64,000 nt of DNA, from assembly GCF_033439725.1 (NCBI RefSeq), contig NW_026944383.1, positions 5,890,001-5,954,000 on the forward strand, in the 5' to 3' direction. Positions 32,893 through 43,989 of the stretch are shown piece by piece. Made by a program: the position numbers and the translations under genes. This DNA comes from Neurospora tetraspora (taxonomy: Eukaryota; Ascomycota; Sordariomycetes; Sordariales; Sordariaceae). A model generated the notes under the pieces. That model saw only the letters and a program-made list of their open reading frames with translations. It searched no databases and was not told the origin of the DNA. Each line of letters opens with the position of its first letter. Within the stretch, counting starts at the first letter, position 1.

Positions 32893-33957
32893 GATGGACT
32901 TGATCGACAGCAACTCTGCTAGCGAGCAGAACGAATCGGTCGGGTACAGAATTACGACCACATGAGAAGGGGGTATGATGGCTGCTCGGGAGTGAATGGA
33001 AACGTCTCGAGACACATTTACCCTAGCTTCTATCCAAGAAGGGCCAATAGGATAGTGAGAAGGGGTGGTTATCCTGACTTTTATCCCCCAGTTGAGCCAC
33101 GTCGGGGGATGTTTACAAAGAGGATGTTGGGGCATCGGTTACGGCGTTTGCAAAAGGGGCGCATGGTCTTGTGAGCTTGGATGGCTTTTTTTCTGAATGG
33201 ATTTGCCTTCTTTCGCATTATTGCAAGCACCGTAAAGGGTCCGGCGAGATACCAAGCGTTTGGCTGCTCATTCTGATGGTCTGTTATGGTTATGCTATCA
33301 GAGCAATTTGTATGTACGTATTGTCAGTATTTGTTGCATTGGCTCGGTTCTATTACATGGAAGAACGGGTACTTTCACCTACATAGATAAAAAGGTGTCA
33401 CTTTTCCCAAGTGCGGCTTGCAAGTTGGTGATGAATATAGACGCCGTCGTTGTCAGTCTTGTCCGCCCGTTGGTGATGGATTTGGGTGATCCGCCTCCGC
33501 CATCCATCCCGCGGTTGTCTGCACATCATGCCCATGTCCGTGATCACAACCAGGACCAGGGGATGTTGCTCAAGGTCAATAGGCAAGCTCAATCAAGTTA
33601 GACTCTCGGATGGCCACGAGGGATCAAATTCAAGACGGGGACATACCCTGCTCACTGCGGACCAAAGTGGACTAGGGTCAGCCAAATTTAAAATTACATT
33701 GCTTGGTACCTGACAATCCCTGGCGCTGAACCTCCTCCCCAGGCACTACCCCTTCAGTCCCTCCGGTTCTCTCACTGTCGCTCTGATGGCCGCGCAATTT
33801 CTCTCCAATCCTTCTCACAAAAGTCCTTCGTTTTGAGCAGCACATCAGTGGATTGGGTCGCGTTTCGTTTGACATATCCTGCCCTGATATCTCAGCATCC
33901 ATGCCGCTCTTGTTCTGGCAGTGAGTCGTCGTTTTACGGTCGTCGTCAATTCGGTCA
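32893..33957. other. intergenic region
   Basis: This is the 3' flank of the RS-rich gene and the leader of the membrane-protein gene. Frames 32962-33174 (basic, Tyr/Pro/Arg) and 33171-33386 (hydrophobic, 71 codons) are intact but have no independent support. Confidence 0.35.
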
Positions 33958-35424
33958 ATGGGCTCCCACTTATCAACCTGCGCCCCAAAAGGGGGCGAAT
34001 CTTACCACTGCGACTACTCCATTGTCGGCTTTCGTGACAATACGAGTACAATAGCGGACGGCATACCGGGCTTTACAAGTGTCGCGCTCCAGAATGAGTT
34101 GCAGTATCTAGAACCCAATTCGGATGTAGCAGGTGTTGGTGTAAGTTGATATGCCTTTTTTTACTCTATCACTCCCCTTTTTCTTTTTTTTCCTTTTCAA
34201 GCATATGTTTTGTTTGTTTTGCTGTTGTCGTCATCATCATTGTCATCTGACCCACCTTTGACCTACAATCGCTGAATGTGTACTATGTAACAGACCTTAG
34301 TCGGCTTCGTCATCTCCTTCGCCGCCTCGACATTACTGTCGTTATTCATCCACTCCCTCGAATGCCACGAGATCTTCGGCCAAGGTCACAAAGGCGACCA
34401 TGAGAAGCACTCGGCCAAGCAATGGTGGCACATCGCCGACACCATCCTGATCTCGTGGTCGGACCAGCAGCTCGTCCTGGGCATGGCCACCTCCATCGCC
34501 GCCCTCAAGACCTGGTGCTCCTTCTCGACCTACCACCTCAACCTTATCGGCCAGTGGCTCGTCCTCTGCTCCGTCACCCACGCCAACGCCCTGCTCGTCC
34601 ACTGCAAGTACTTTCATCGCAAGCGCCTGCTCGCCGACGGCCTGCGCGTCCTTACCATCTTGACCAACCTCATCCTGTCCGGCATGGTGTTTTTTGTTAG
34701 TCGATCCGTCGGAGGCAAGGGGATGCCCTCGGTCGCGGACCATACGCCCTTGCAGATCTTGCCGGCGCAGTGTTTCTTCAAGCACGCGATCCTGGCTGAG
34801 GGGTTGAAGTTGGTGGATGGGTATAACCAGTATTCTCATCCAAACGGACAGGCGCTGTTCTTGATGAGTTTGCTTATTTTGATTGCGGCGGGTTTATCGA
34901 TGGCGGCGCATCGATGGCGCGGGAAGGGAGCGAGGAAGAGTCGGTGGTCGTGGGGCTTGAGGACTGTTATGCTGTTGGCAAATATTGGCGTTGGCTTTGC
35001 GTCGCTGGTGTCGTCGGTCGGGTTGAGAGCTTGGATGCATGTAGAAGGGTGGATGGAGGATGATTCAGAGTTGGAGTGGTCGTATGGGCAGTTTATTCCT
35101 GCGTTGTTGGGTCTGCTTGTTTTTGTGTCGGTGTTGGAGAATGTGTTTGGTAAGTTTATGTGGTTCATTGCCTGCCCTTTCCTGGGTTCCTATTGTCAGC
35201 CCGCTAACAAGTTGTTTTCGCGATTTCTAGATGAGCTTCCAGACAGGAAGAGTATGGACCAGCAGAGCTTGCTACAGCTGGGTCGCGATGGGCAGTTCGA
35301 GATGGACATGCGACGATTATCGGCCCAATCGAAGATCGATTTCAAGTCTTCACAAATCCCCCAAACAACGGTCTCGCCGCTCGATCCACGACCGTTCGAC
35401 CCATCCGAAGGGCGAAAATGGTGA
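33958..35424 (+). CDS. Multi-pass membrane protein of unknown function
   Basis: Exons 33958-34140, 34294-35149 and 35231-35424 encode 410 residues. A Cys-containing N-terminal ectodomain (HLSTCAP, SYHCDYSIVGFRDNT) precedes about seven hydrophobic segments: LVGFVISFAASTLLSLFI, QLVLGMATSIAALKTW, LIGQWLVLCSVTHAN, LTILTNLILSGMVFF, LFLMSLLILIAAGL, TVMLLANIGVGFASLV and FIPALLGLLVFVSVLENVF. The tail is cytoplasmic. The second intron is 81 nt, carries no stop and keeps frame, so intron retention would add 27 residues. The GCTAAC branch and TTTCTAG acceptor argue that it is spliced. The layout resembles a receptor- or TRP-like fungal family, but no motif settles it. Confidence 0.72.
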
Positions 35425-35990
35425 GGTGGGGATGACGGCGACGTGCGAGAAGGGTAGGATGCCGGTAGCCGAGACCCCACCTGCTCCAAATTAGCATTTC
35501 GGGGGAGTCCGTCAGGCGTCAGTCAATTCAACGGCATGGCCGTGATAGCGAATGAAGACTTATGAAAGTATCGATACCCTCAGATTCTGTGATACCCCAT
35601 CAGATTTGGACTTAGTCGTTGCGGTTGCATTATTTTGGAAAGTGGAAGCCAGACGGTTGTCATTGTTCGCATTTGTCTTTATTCAAGAAGGAAAGAAGGA
35701 CCCTTATCCAGGGGGAAAGTGGATTGATCCGGGCAATATGCAAGGTACCGACCAATCAACGCCGTTACACTTTTTTCAAGCGGGCCCCTTGCTTTCGTCC
35801 TTTGTCGTCCTCAAACCCATTTATCGACTTGCGATGACGCTGTGCATCACGTCGTCGCAGGAGCAGAAGATGATGAATTGCTTATTGCCGGGGGTTTAAG
35901 CATCGAGAATGTTCCAGATTGTTACCTATTCTCTCAACAATTCATCTGGAAGGAGTTAGGACAAGCACTTGTATTCATGCCGCCCTTCCT
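35425..35990. other. intergenic region next to the transposon island
   Basis: This is the 3' flank of the membrane-protein gene. A 115-codon frame (35552-35899) is not supported by start context or domain. Base composition is normal until the transposon boundary. Confidence 0.35.
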
Positions 35991-36000
35991 TACTCGTCAG

Positions 36001-36009
36001 GACTAGAAA
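36001..36009. repeat. Target-site duplication, left copy (GACTAGAAA)
   Basis: Identical to 40073-40081 on the other side of the Mutator-like element. Confidence 0.8.
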
Positions 36010-39000
36010 CGAAAATGGTATTTAGCGTAGGCACTTTTGGTATTCAGCGTAGGCAATCTACTTTTATCGCTGAGTAAGCCTAGCCAGCCGCCTAGCCACT
36101 AGAAGCGCGTATACTGTATACCGCTACTTTAGTGCCCGCGCATCACTAGATCTACGTCGTCGTCGTTATTGTTTTACGTGAAGCTATTTAGAGTTATTAA
36201 TCCAATCACTTATCTACTACGGAGGGTATTGATACGGTTCCTGTTAGTATAATTACTATCCCTCATATTACCCGCCTTGTAAATGCTTAGAGTATACGTA
36301 CTTATTTTGATTTTGATACTTGCTATGTAAGTATTGCCTATACCCAAAGTATTACTTAGAGTATTGGAGAGGGTATTGGGGAGCTCCTATATATTTGTAT
36401 AAATATATTAGAAGTATTAAAGGCCGTCCTATATTAATTAGAATTTAATTATATTATATTATTAATATAATTTAGCTTTATAAATTTCCTTATTATCAAT
36501 TAGAAAGGGGAGAGTTATTCTATTCTAGGCGAAGTATTAATTATTTAATAAGCGTTAATACCCTATAATTAAATTAGTTAAAATTAGTAGGAATTAGTAT
36601 ATAGCCATAAGACGGCTATTATTAAATTAGTAATTATTAATAAATTTGGAGATAGAGAGATAGAGAGGGTGCTAATCATTAAAAGGGGGTTAGGGGATAA
36701 AAAGTCGAGGGCGAAGGAATTAGAATCGTTTGCGGGAATATTAGAGAAAATATTAGCGTAGTTAATACTAGTATAAATCGAACTATGCCTTTAGTAATAA
36801 TATAATTTAAATCCTTTCGTATAATTTAATTTACTTATTATTAAGTCCTTTTAATACGAGATTAGCGTTGGTGACGAAGTGTTAGTGCCCTCCCTCCTTT
36901 CTAAGTATTTTATTATATTAGCTGGCGAAGCTCCTTATTATAGGATAGTATATAGTTATTATTATATTAGTCGCGGTCGATAGGCGTAGCGGGTTAGGTA
37001 GATTAATTATATAATTGACCGATTTTAAATTAGCTCGCCTCGTAGATTTTCGGGTTTAATATTTCATACGCTAGTACTCTATATAAGTAATCCTTTAAAT
37101 TTAGGTCGGGTATAAAGGTTTATTATTAGCAGTTAGGTAAGGGAGTCGGTTTTTGAATTTCTATAAGCGTAGAACGTTAATTATATATTAATAATAATAA
37201 AGAAGCGAAATAATTTATTGTAATTACGCTATTAAATTTTATTTAATTTATTATTCTTATTTAAAGTTAATTATTAGTATTTATTAATGTCCCTAATAAT
37301 TAACCCTTTTTATAGCCGTTGCTATAGTAATTCTAATATTAAGTATTTGTAAGGAAGACTATATTATATTATAAATCGCTTTATATAATTAATATACGGC
37401 GTTTATATTAGGTCTTTAAATTAATTGTTATATATGTAGTAGTATTATTACTATATTAATTTAAAGGAGAAGGATAAGACCCGTAATAGTAATTTATTAA
37501 AGAATTTAACTCTTTTATATTTATATAAAAAGGTTTGCCGTACTTTTTTCAATTTCATTATAAACTGATCCTTTTAAATAGCGTAAATAGAATAGATCTA
37601 ATCGTATAATTAATTAAAAGAAGCGAAACGGTTCTTAAGGAAGCGTTTAATAACTCTATAAGTAGACTTTATACGGCTAATTACTCTAATATTATAATTC
37701 CTAAGCTTCGAAATAATATAATTATTAAATTCGTGAATTTATAGTAAATAATATTTACGTAAATAAAGTATAAGTATTATAATAACGAACGAAGGTTAAT
37801 AAAAAAGGTATATAATTTATTATAGAAATAAGAGGGGTAGAGGGAGGTATTAAATATATACGAATTTACCGTCGAAATTTATTAATTAATAATTATTATA
37901 TTCTTTTATAGTAACCTTCGTTATTAGCATATATAACCCGCTTTTAGGCATTTTGAAAGCCCTTATACGTATTTTTATAGAATTATCGATTAGGGTTATA
38001 CTTTAATATGATATGCGGGCGGGCTAGTAGTATAGTACGTGGGCAGTCTATTTTAATAGCGTTTCTTTTAATAGCTCCTATACCCTCCTCCTCCTCTTCC
38101 TCCTTTATTAAACGGTTTGTAGCGGCGGTATTGTCTTCTTTATCCGGATTATTATTATTAGGGTTCTTATCAACGTTATTAATAGTTTCCTTATTTTTTT
38201 ACTTTAGATCTTCGTATAATGGAGGGTTAGGGCTATTATTATTTAAATCCCGGCGCGTTAGCGGGAAATTTAATACGGTAAGGTCGGGAATTAACTTATT
38301 ACTATTATACAGATTTGGCGGACCTGGCTAAATTTATTTCTTTTTAATATAATAGTTTACGTTTTTTATAACGTACTATATATAGAGTTGGTACTATACG
38401 TCGGGGTATATTATGATAATTACCTTCTTAAACCCTTTATAAAAGTCAGTAATAAAAATAGTAGGGTTTAATATATTTCCTTAGAATTCTTTAAAATATT
38501 TAAGGTACTATATAAAATCTTTTTATATTTCGCTATTTGATAGATTAAATACGAGGTTGAAATTGTGACCTAAAGTATTAATATTAGTAATATTTAAAAT
38601 GGGAAGGTTGAAGTGGTTGACTTATATATAAAAAAAGAGAGTTAGCTTAGACTCCTATAGATTTATAAGGGTAATAATAAAGAGGGTATAAAAATACTAG
38701 ATTTTATTTACTTTATATATATTATTAATTAGTATAATGTATAGGTGATTCTTCTATATTTCTATATATTATTTAAAGCTTTAAAATACGTACCGTATAT
38801 ATTGATAATTAAGAATATTCTCTTTATTATAATCGATGAAATGATAGATGCTGTATTCGTCTTTATACTGCTCTAGTATGTTAATAAATATTTTAGTAAA
38901 AGTAAAGGGATTATATTTTTCTTTACGGAATTATTTTTAGAGGTTTAAGATTTCCTATACTATAATGAGGAATTTACGATTATATAAATTAGCGATTAGA

Positions 39001-40072
39001 TTATCGCTATCAATTCGCTAGATATCGGCTTCGCTATTGCTATTAAAATTCTCGAGGGTGCTACTAAGGTAATAAGATATCTACCTCGATAATATTCTAA
39101 TAATATTTAATAACTTTTCGACTGCGGCGAGGATCACCTTCTTGTAGCCGATACGTATTTAATAATAATAGTTCGGGTTAGCGGGCAAGTTTTTAATATT
39201 ATAATAATAGTTATAATTCTTATTTATTTCTTTAGTAAATTACTTATTTCCCTCCCTCTTACGCCGTACGACTTTTATTTAGTATAGGTAGCTAATAACC
39301 TTCGAGCCTTGATTAAGGATACTGTAATTTGTTAATTTATATACGTTGCTATAATTATAGCGAAGGTTATACTATTCGATTCTAGTATAGTCTTTTTTAT
39401 TATTAATAAATCCCTTCTATATAATAATAAAATCGCGCTCGTAATAATACGTAAAGAGGGCTTCGAATATTTTACTTTCGGTATTAAACAGCTTAGCTAT
39501 AAATAGTAATTTCGTTAGTAGGGGAGTCTATTATTTAATAATAGCGTACTTACTAAAGGATTATAGCGATTATATTCTTTCGTAGGGGCGGTAGCGGATT
39601 GATAGCGATTAAATTTTAGTAAGGGGAATTATACTCCATTGGAGAATAATTGTTCGAACCGTATTTGAGGGTATTTTATTAGCGATTCTATTTAAATCCT
39701 GTTAGTACTAGTTATTTTAGTCGGTTGGGAGTCTGATTTACGTAGGCGCATACGCGATTTGCGGGCGGGCGAGGAGGTATAGTAATATAGCGAGTTCGAG
39801 GATACTATATAAAATAATAATAAAGACGATAAATAATCGATATAAATAATCGTTTAATACTAAGAGAAGATTTTGCGATAGTTTTATTCAATTGCGTATA
39901 AGATTAACGATTGCTAATAGACTACGCGATAGCGACGAGGGTTAGGCAGCGATGTATACGGTGTATTGGGCGGTTGGCTAGCGCGGCTGGGTGGCTGGCT
40001 GGGCTTACTCAGCGATAAAAGTGGGTTGCCTGCGCTGGATACTAGAATGGCCTGCGCTGAATACCGTTTTCG
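36010..40072. mobile_element. Mutator-like (MULE) DNA transposon relic, heavily RIP-mutated
   Basis: Its ends are ~89-bp terminal inverted repeats (36010-36098 and 39984-40072) beginning CGAAAAYGGTATT. They share the core CTTTTATCGCTGAGTAAGCC. They are flanked by a 9-bp target-site duplication GACTAGAAA (36001-36009 and 40073-40081). TIRs of this length with 9-bp duplications are the signature of the Mutator superfamily. The arms differ mainly by C/T and G/A transitions. The interior is very AT-rich with stops in all frames, fitting RIP. No transposase motif survives that I can identify, so superfamily rests on the ends. The 107-codon frame at 38008-38331 is chance. The insertion sits inside the left arm of an older small element. 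Confidence 0.8.
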
Positions 40073-40081
40073 GACTAGAAA
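40073..40081. repeat. Target-site duplication, right copy (GACTAGAAA)
   Basis: Identical to 36001-36009. The sequence belongs to the small inverted-repeat element's left arm, which proves the order of insertion. Confidence 0.8.
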
Positions 40082-40568
40082 CGTCTCTAACCCTATGCGC
40101 CAGCATGGGGTCAGGCAGCGCGAATAGTAAAAGTAAGAACGATTAGCAAAAAAGCTTAGGTACTTACTCTACCACCCAAATTGCTAGCAAATGGATGTAC
40201 ACTAGTAGTTACACTGCAATTTGATTTGCACCACCAAAAAAAGAGGTATGACAAAAGTAAAGGCATCATTAAATAGAGAACAAGAAGGCGCACAATCCTA
40301 CATGATTACATTTTGGATGCACGTGTTGTGTGGTTGAGAATCAATGTGTGGCTTCATCTTGTTTAGCGATTTGCACTTATACCGGAGTACCTCCATTTAC
40401 TAGTAAATTTGCAGGCGGGCAATGTACACTAAAATTTTGCTAATCGCCCTTACTTTTGCTATTCGCGCTGCCTGACCCTTTCTAGTCCTGACGAGTAACG
40501 AAAGTCCCGACCATGGCTGCCCAACCTTCATATAGAAGAGGAGGTTCTAAAGCGAACTTCCAACATTA

Positions 40569-40675
40569 GGCAAGATGGCCGAGCGGTCTAAGGCGCCACG
40601 TTAAGGTTAACCCTTAATCCTCATCCGAGAAATCCGTGGTCCGAAAGGGCGTGGGTTCGAATCCCACTCTTGTCA
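40569..40675 (+). tRNA. tRNA-Leu(AAG), with intron
   Basis: The acceptor GGCAAGA pairs with TCTTGTC (one G-U), and A is the discriminator. The D arm is TGGCCGAGCGGTCTAAGGCG, typical of class II tRNA-Leu. The anticodon stem is CCACG/CGTGG, and the loop TTAAGG gives anticodon AAG (40603-40605). A 27-nt intron (40607-40633) follows position 37. The variable arm is TCCGAAAGGGC, and the T arm contains GGTTCGAATCC. A T5 run at about 40712 could terminate Pol III. It begins 72 bp after the transposon's outer end. Confidence 0.93.
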
Positions 40676-41322
40676 ATAACATCTTCTCCACCAAGCTCGG
40701 GTGGAGTCTCCTTTTTCGCACACAAATTTTTTTGTTGCTTCTCCAAAGTTGTCCTACTCTATGTCGTTCCTGGCAGCTCAACGTGCTTTCCATCTGCATA
40801 TTTTGAATGTTCCTTTTTCAATACACATATGCATTTTCCATTTTGCCTCTGAACGTATATATGTGCTACTGGGTAACGGCGCAACGCACTTATTGAAAGT
40901 GGCATTTAAGTGATGGTGGGTTAGGGTTCATGAGGAGAGGGGAAGATGCTTGGCGTGTTCTGCGTGTAAACCACAAAACGCCAAACTTAAACACTCATTC
41001 TTCCAACAGTGGTGATTATTCGATCAACTAACTATTCAACAACCCTGTCAACCGCCTTAGCAACATATTCCGAGTCGATTGGCCCTTCCTAAGGTCAGAC
41101 AATATCTCTTGGTCTGGCGAGATCGACGTGTTGAACCGTGAAACGGCGACAGTACTTCAAGATCTCTCCGGTCACGACTCATCGAAACATCCCATTGCGG
41201 ACATCACCACCCAAGATTTTGAGACAACGGCGAACTTAGGCTTCATCTTAGACGGTCATTCCAATTTCTCAACAACTTAATTCCATTTTTTCCCATCATC
41301 AGGCCAATACCAAACATACATC
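40676..41322. other. intergenic region / promoter
   Basis: This is the leader region of the 245-residue gene, with no other gene seen. Small frames at 40670-40913 overlap the tRNA 3' flank and are not supported. Confidence 0.35.
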
Positions 41323-42060
41323 ATGACTACTCCGCAACAACCGATGAGGGTGCAGCAGGCGCCCACCATGGACGAAGTGCAGAACATCATCAAACTGCAG
41401 TGCTCCATCGTCATGGCCGACCTTCTCAAGGTCGCGCCCGAACTAAGCAACCCCGCCAAGTATGATGAAGCGCTCAAGAAGGCCACCCGAACAGCGCTTA
41501 ATCACTTGTATGACATCTCGAGTCGCGCCAAACAACCTAAAATTAAAACAGAGGCCTACGTAGGATGGCACATATCCTGCGTTCTGTGGGCATATTTTCA
41601 CCCGAAGGAGAAAGACTACAAGAAGTGCCCCATCTATCATCTCAAGCCCATCGACTTCCCCGGAGAACCCGAATCCACAGCCTGGAACTACTACATGATG
41701 GGAAGAGAGGAGGCCGCGAAGGATAAGCAGAAGGAGAAAGGCGACTCGGGTCCAAGTGGTATTGAGGGTGAAGCGGCCGTCGACGTACCCCCCAAGGCGG
41801 GCGCAATGGCTGACATGGCATACACAGTAACTGCCATGGCGAGCACAAACTATATAATCATGGTCGAGACGAAGGCGGATTACGAGGAAGCATATCCATT
41901 GCTTCACTATATCAAGAGATGCGTGAGACAATTTGCCCCCGGTAAAGAGTTCATCCTCCGACTCACACGAGGTCCCAACCACAAGGACAAGGCCAACAAA
42001 TCCGATGCCAACAAACCTGCTGAGGAAGATTCAAGACCGGCGAAGAGGCCAAGATGTTGA
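41323..42060 (+). CDS. Hypothetical 245-aa protein with a C-terminal nuclear-localisation-like signal
   Basis: This is an intact single-exon frame with an ATG in CATCATGACT. A helical N-terminal domain (residues ~15-110) contains DEVQNIIKLQCSIVMADLL, TRTALNHLYDISSRAKQ and AYVGWHISCVLWAYFHPKE. A charged linker and a second block, MASTNYIIMVETKADYEEAY, with RCVRQFAPGKEFILRL, follow. The tail is Lys/Asp/Glu-rich and ends PAKRPRC, like a short basic NLS. I do not recognise the family. The normal base composition, despite the two nearby RIP islands, suggests a single-copy host gene. Confidence 0.6.
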   Translation: MTTPQQPMRVQQAPTMDEVQNIIKLQCSIVMADLLKVAPELSNPAKYDEALKKATRTALNHLYDISSRAKQPKIKTEAYVGWHISCVLWAYFHPKEKDYKKCPIYHLKPIDFPGEPESTAWNYYMMGREEAAKDKQKEKGDSGPSGIEGEAAVDVPPKAGAMADMAYTVTAMASTNYIIMVETKADYEEAYPLLHYIKRCVRQFAPGKEFILRLTRGPNHKDKANKSDANKPAEEDSRPAKRPRC

Positions 42061-42289
42061 GCTACGGTGTCTAGCGGGCCGCATTTATGGTGTAGTCGGT
42101 AGCTCTGTGCGCCTGTCTGCCCGCCGCCAGTATAGTCGCCGGAGAACAGTGGCCAGGAAGCGACTCCTAGATCTCTCGAGAACAGCACATGGAGTATAAT
42201 GTATTGTACGACCCGCGACATTCAACATATACTACTGTGGGACGGGACCAGAGATAGTTAGTTACACTTCTACTGCAAGCCCAACCAAC

Positions 42290-43455
42290 CTAATACAAGC
42301 TAAGAGCCAACTGCTCGCCCTTCACCCATCTCTCCAAGTTCTCAATCTGTTGATCATACCACCCGGACAGCGTATCCTCCTCAACGTATCCCATATGGGG
42401 CGTAAGCAGCACTCTGCTCCTCCCGTCCTCTCCCCACTTGGTCGTCCTCCACTTGCTATCCAACGGCAGCGGCTCCAAGTTAAACACATCCAGCGCCGCG
42501 GCCCTGATCTTGCCCTGCTCCAACACCTCGAGCAGATCCTCCTCGACCACCAACGGTCCGCGAGACGTGTTCACAAAGATAGCCGTCTTCTTCATCATCT
42601 CTAGATCCTTCTTGGCGATCGCACCCCTCGACCGATCCGACAAGACCAAGTGCACGCTCACCACGTCCGCAGTGCTGAACAGCTCCTCCTTGGTCACAAC
42701 CTTGAACGTCTTCTCACCCGTCTTCTCATCCTCCACCGGCAAACCGGCCTGTTTAGCCTGCTCGTCGGCCTTCTCCTGCGTAAGGTTGCTGCTCCAGGCA
42801 ACGACCTTCATGCCAAAAGCGACGCTCATGATCTTGGCCACCGCCACGCCGAGTCTGCCCAGGCCAACGGTTCCCAAGGTCTTGCCCTTTAGGCTGACGG
42901 CGGGAACGGTCTGCCACCCGCCCGTCTTCACGGCAAGGTCGTCCTGGGCAATGTTGCGGGCGGCGGCCAGGATCATGGTGACGCAGTGCTCGGTGGTGCT
43001 GATGGAGCCGACGCTGCCTGGGTTGGACTTGTCGACGGCGCCGGCGACGGGGATGCCCCGCTCTTTGAAGGCGTCCAGGTCCAGGGCCAGGTTGCGGTTG
43101 CCGGTGGTGAGGAGGAGCTTGAGGTTGGGGAGGCGGGAGATGAGCTCCCGCGGGAAGGGGGTGCGTTCTCGCATTGTTGCTGTGAGATTGGTGTTTGTGT
43201 TAATGTCATGTAAGGGGCTTAAACCCAGGAGGCAAAGCTGAAGTCTGAAAGGGACATACAGATGACATCGAATGGCTCCAACCTCTTGATGAGCTGATCC
43301 TTCACATCTTGAGTAGTGTCGGGGTGGTTATACGGGCGAAGAGTGTCCTTGAAGAAGGAGACTTGGTACTTGGACGAGTCCAGAGCCTTGAACTTGGGCT
43401 CGGAAATGCCCTGGTAGTCATCGAGGACGGCGACCTTGAGTGGAGAAGAAGACAT
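42290..43455 (-). CDS. D-isomer-specific 2-hydroxyacid dehydrogenase
   Basis: NAD(P)-dependent enzymes of this family interconvert 2-keto and D-2-hydroxy acids. Exons 43455-43260 and 43179-42290 encode 361 residues, joined by a GTATGT...CACAG intron. The N-terminal half of the catalytic domain starts LKVAVLDDYQG. Then come LLLTTGNRNLALD, STTEHCVTMILAAARN, and the Rossmann glycine motif TVGLGRLGVAVAKI (residues ~160-175). The catalytic Arg is in VNTSRGPLV, the Glu in VFNLEPLP, and the His in LLTPHMGYVEED. There is no targeting signal. Substrate cannot be deduced; glyoxylate or hydroxypyruvate reductase activity is common. The adjoining SDR gene is on the same strand but has its own promoter. 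Confidence 0.88.
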
Positions 43456-43989
43456 TGTTGCGAAGAGTCTGGGCGCCTAAGTGATGTGGACAAGAGTGAC
43501 ATTCGATATCACGGTCAGGGGGGAAGATGGGATGAACTTGGCTCAAAAGGAGACCGACGCAAACCGACCCCCCGGCGCTGGTGATGCCGTCATCTGGATG
43601 CCCCACTTCGAGCTCCATCCATACATACCCCGCAACGCGTTCCGAACCGTCGGTAGTTTGGCACGCGGCCCCCACTTTACCCCTTGTCCGTCCCGTGGGC
43701 TCCCCGGCGGCCCGGCTCAACCCCGGATGTGGTTTCCTGGAGTCCCTTGTTAAACATCTACATCCACATCCACATCAAGGTGGATGCGCAATGGCTGAAA
43801 TTTAAATCTGAAGATGCATAGAATGCAATCCAAGTCGAAACAGTTTTGACTGCGCTAAGTGTTACAGCATGGAAGCAAAGAGAGCCGGAGCACGACGTTG
43901 AAGTTTCCCTTGAACGGGACACACCAAGGAGACACTGAAGACGGACAACGGAGCGCAGTCGTGTGAGGAACCAGAGTGAATGATGTTAG
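43456..43989. other. intergenic region
   Basis: This is the promoter of the hydroxyacid dehydrogenase and 3' flank of the SDR. No gene is seen. Confidence 0.35.

Larger units (their letters stand above)
35993..40495. mobile_element. Small TA-flanked inverted-repeat (MITE-like) element, split by a Mutator-like insertion
   Basis: The right arm (40434-40495) is a 62-bp inverted repeat. Its reverse complement begins CTCGTCAGGACTAGAAA and continues GGGTCAGGCAGCGCGAATAG. The left arm starts identically at 35993-36009, is interrupted by the Mutator-like element plus its target duplication (36010-40081), and resumes at 40108-40151. TA dinucleotides flank both ends (35991-35992 and 40496-40497), as expected for Tc1/mariner-type integration. 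Without the insertion the element would be about 431 bp, too short to code for a transposase, so it is a non-autonomous element. The left arm has 26 extra bases (40082-40107) that the right arm lacks. Confidence 0.75.

Noticed and set aside
38008-38331. 107-codon frame inside the Mutator-like relic
   Set aside because: It is a chance open stretch in RIP-mutated DNA, rich in Leu/Ser from TTA and TCC runs.
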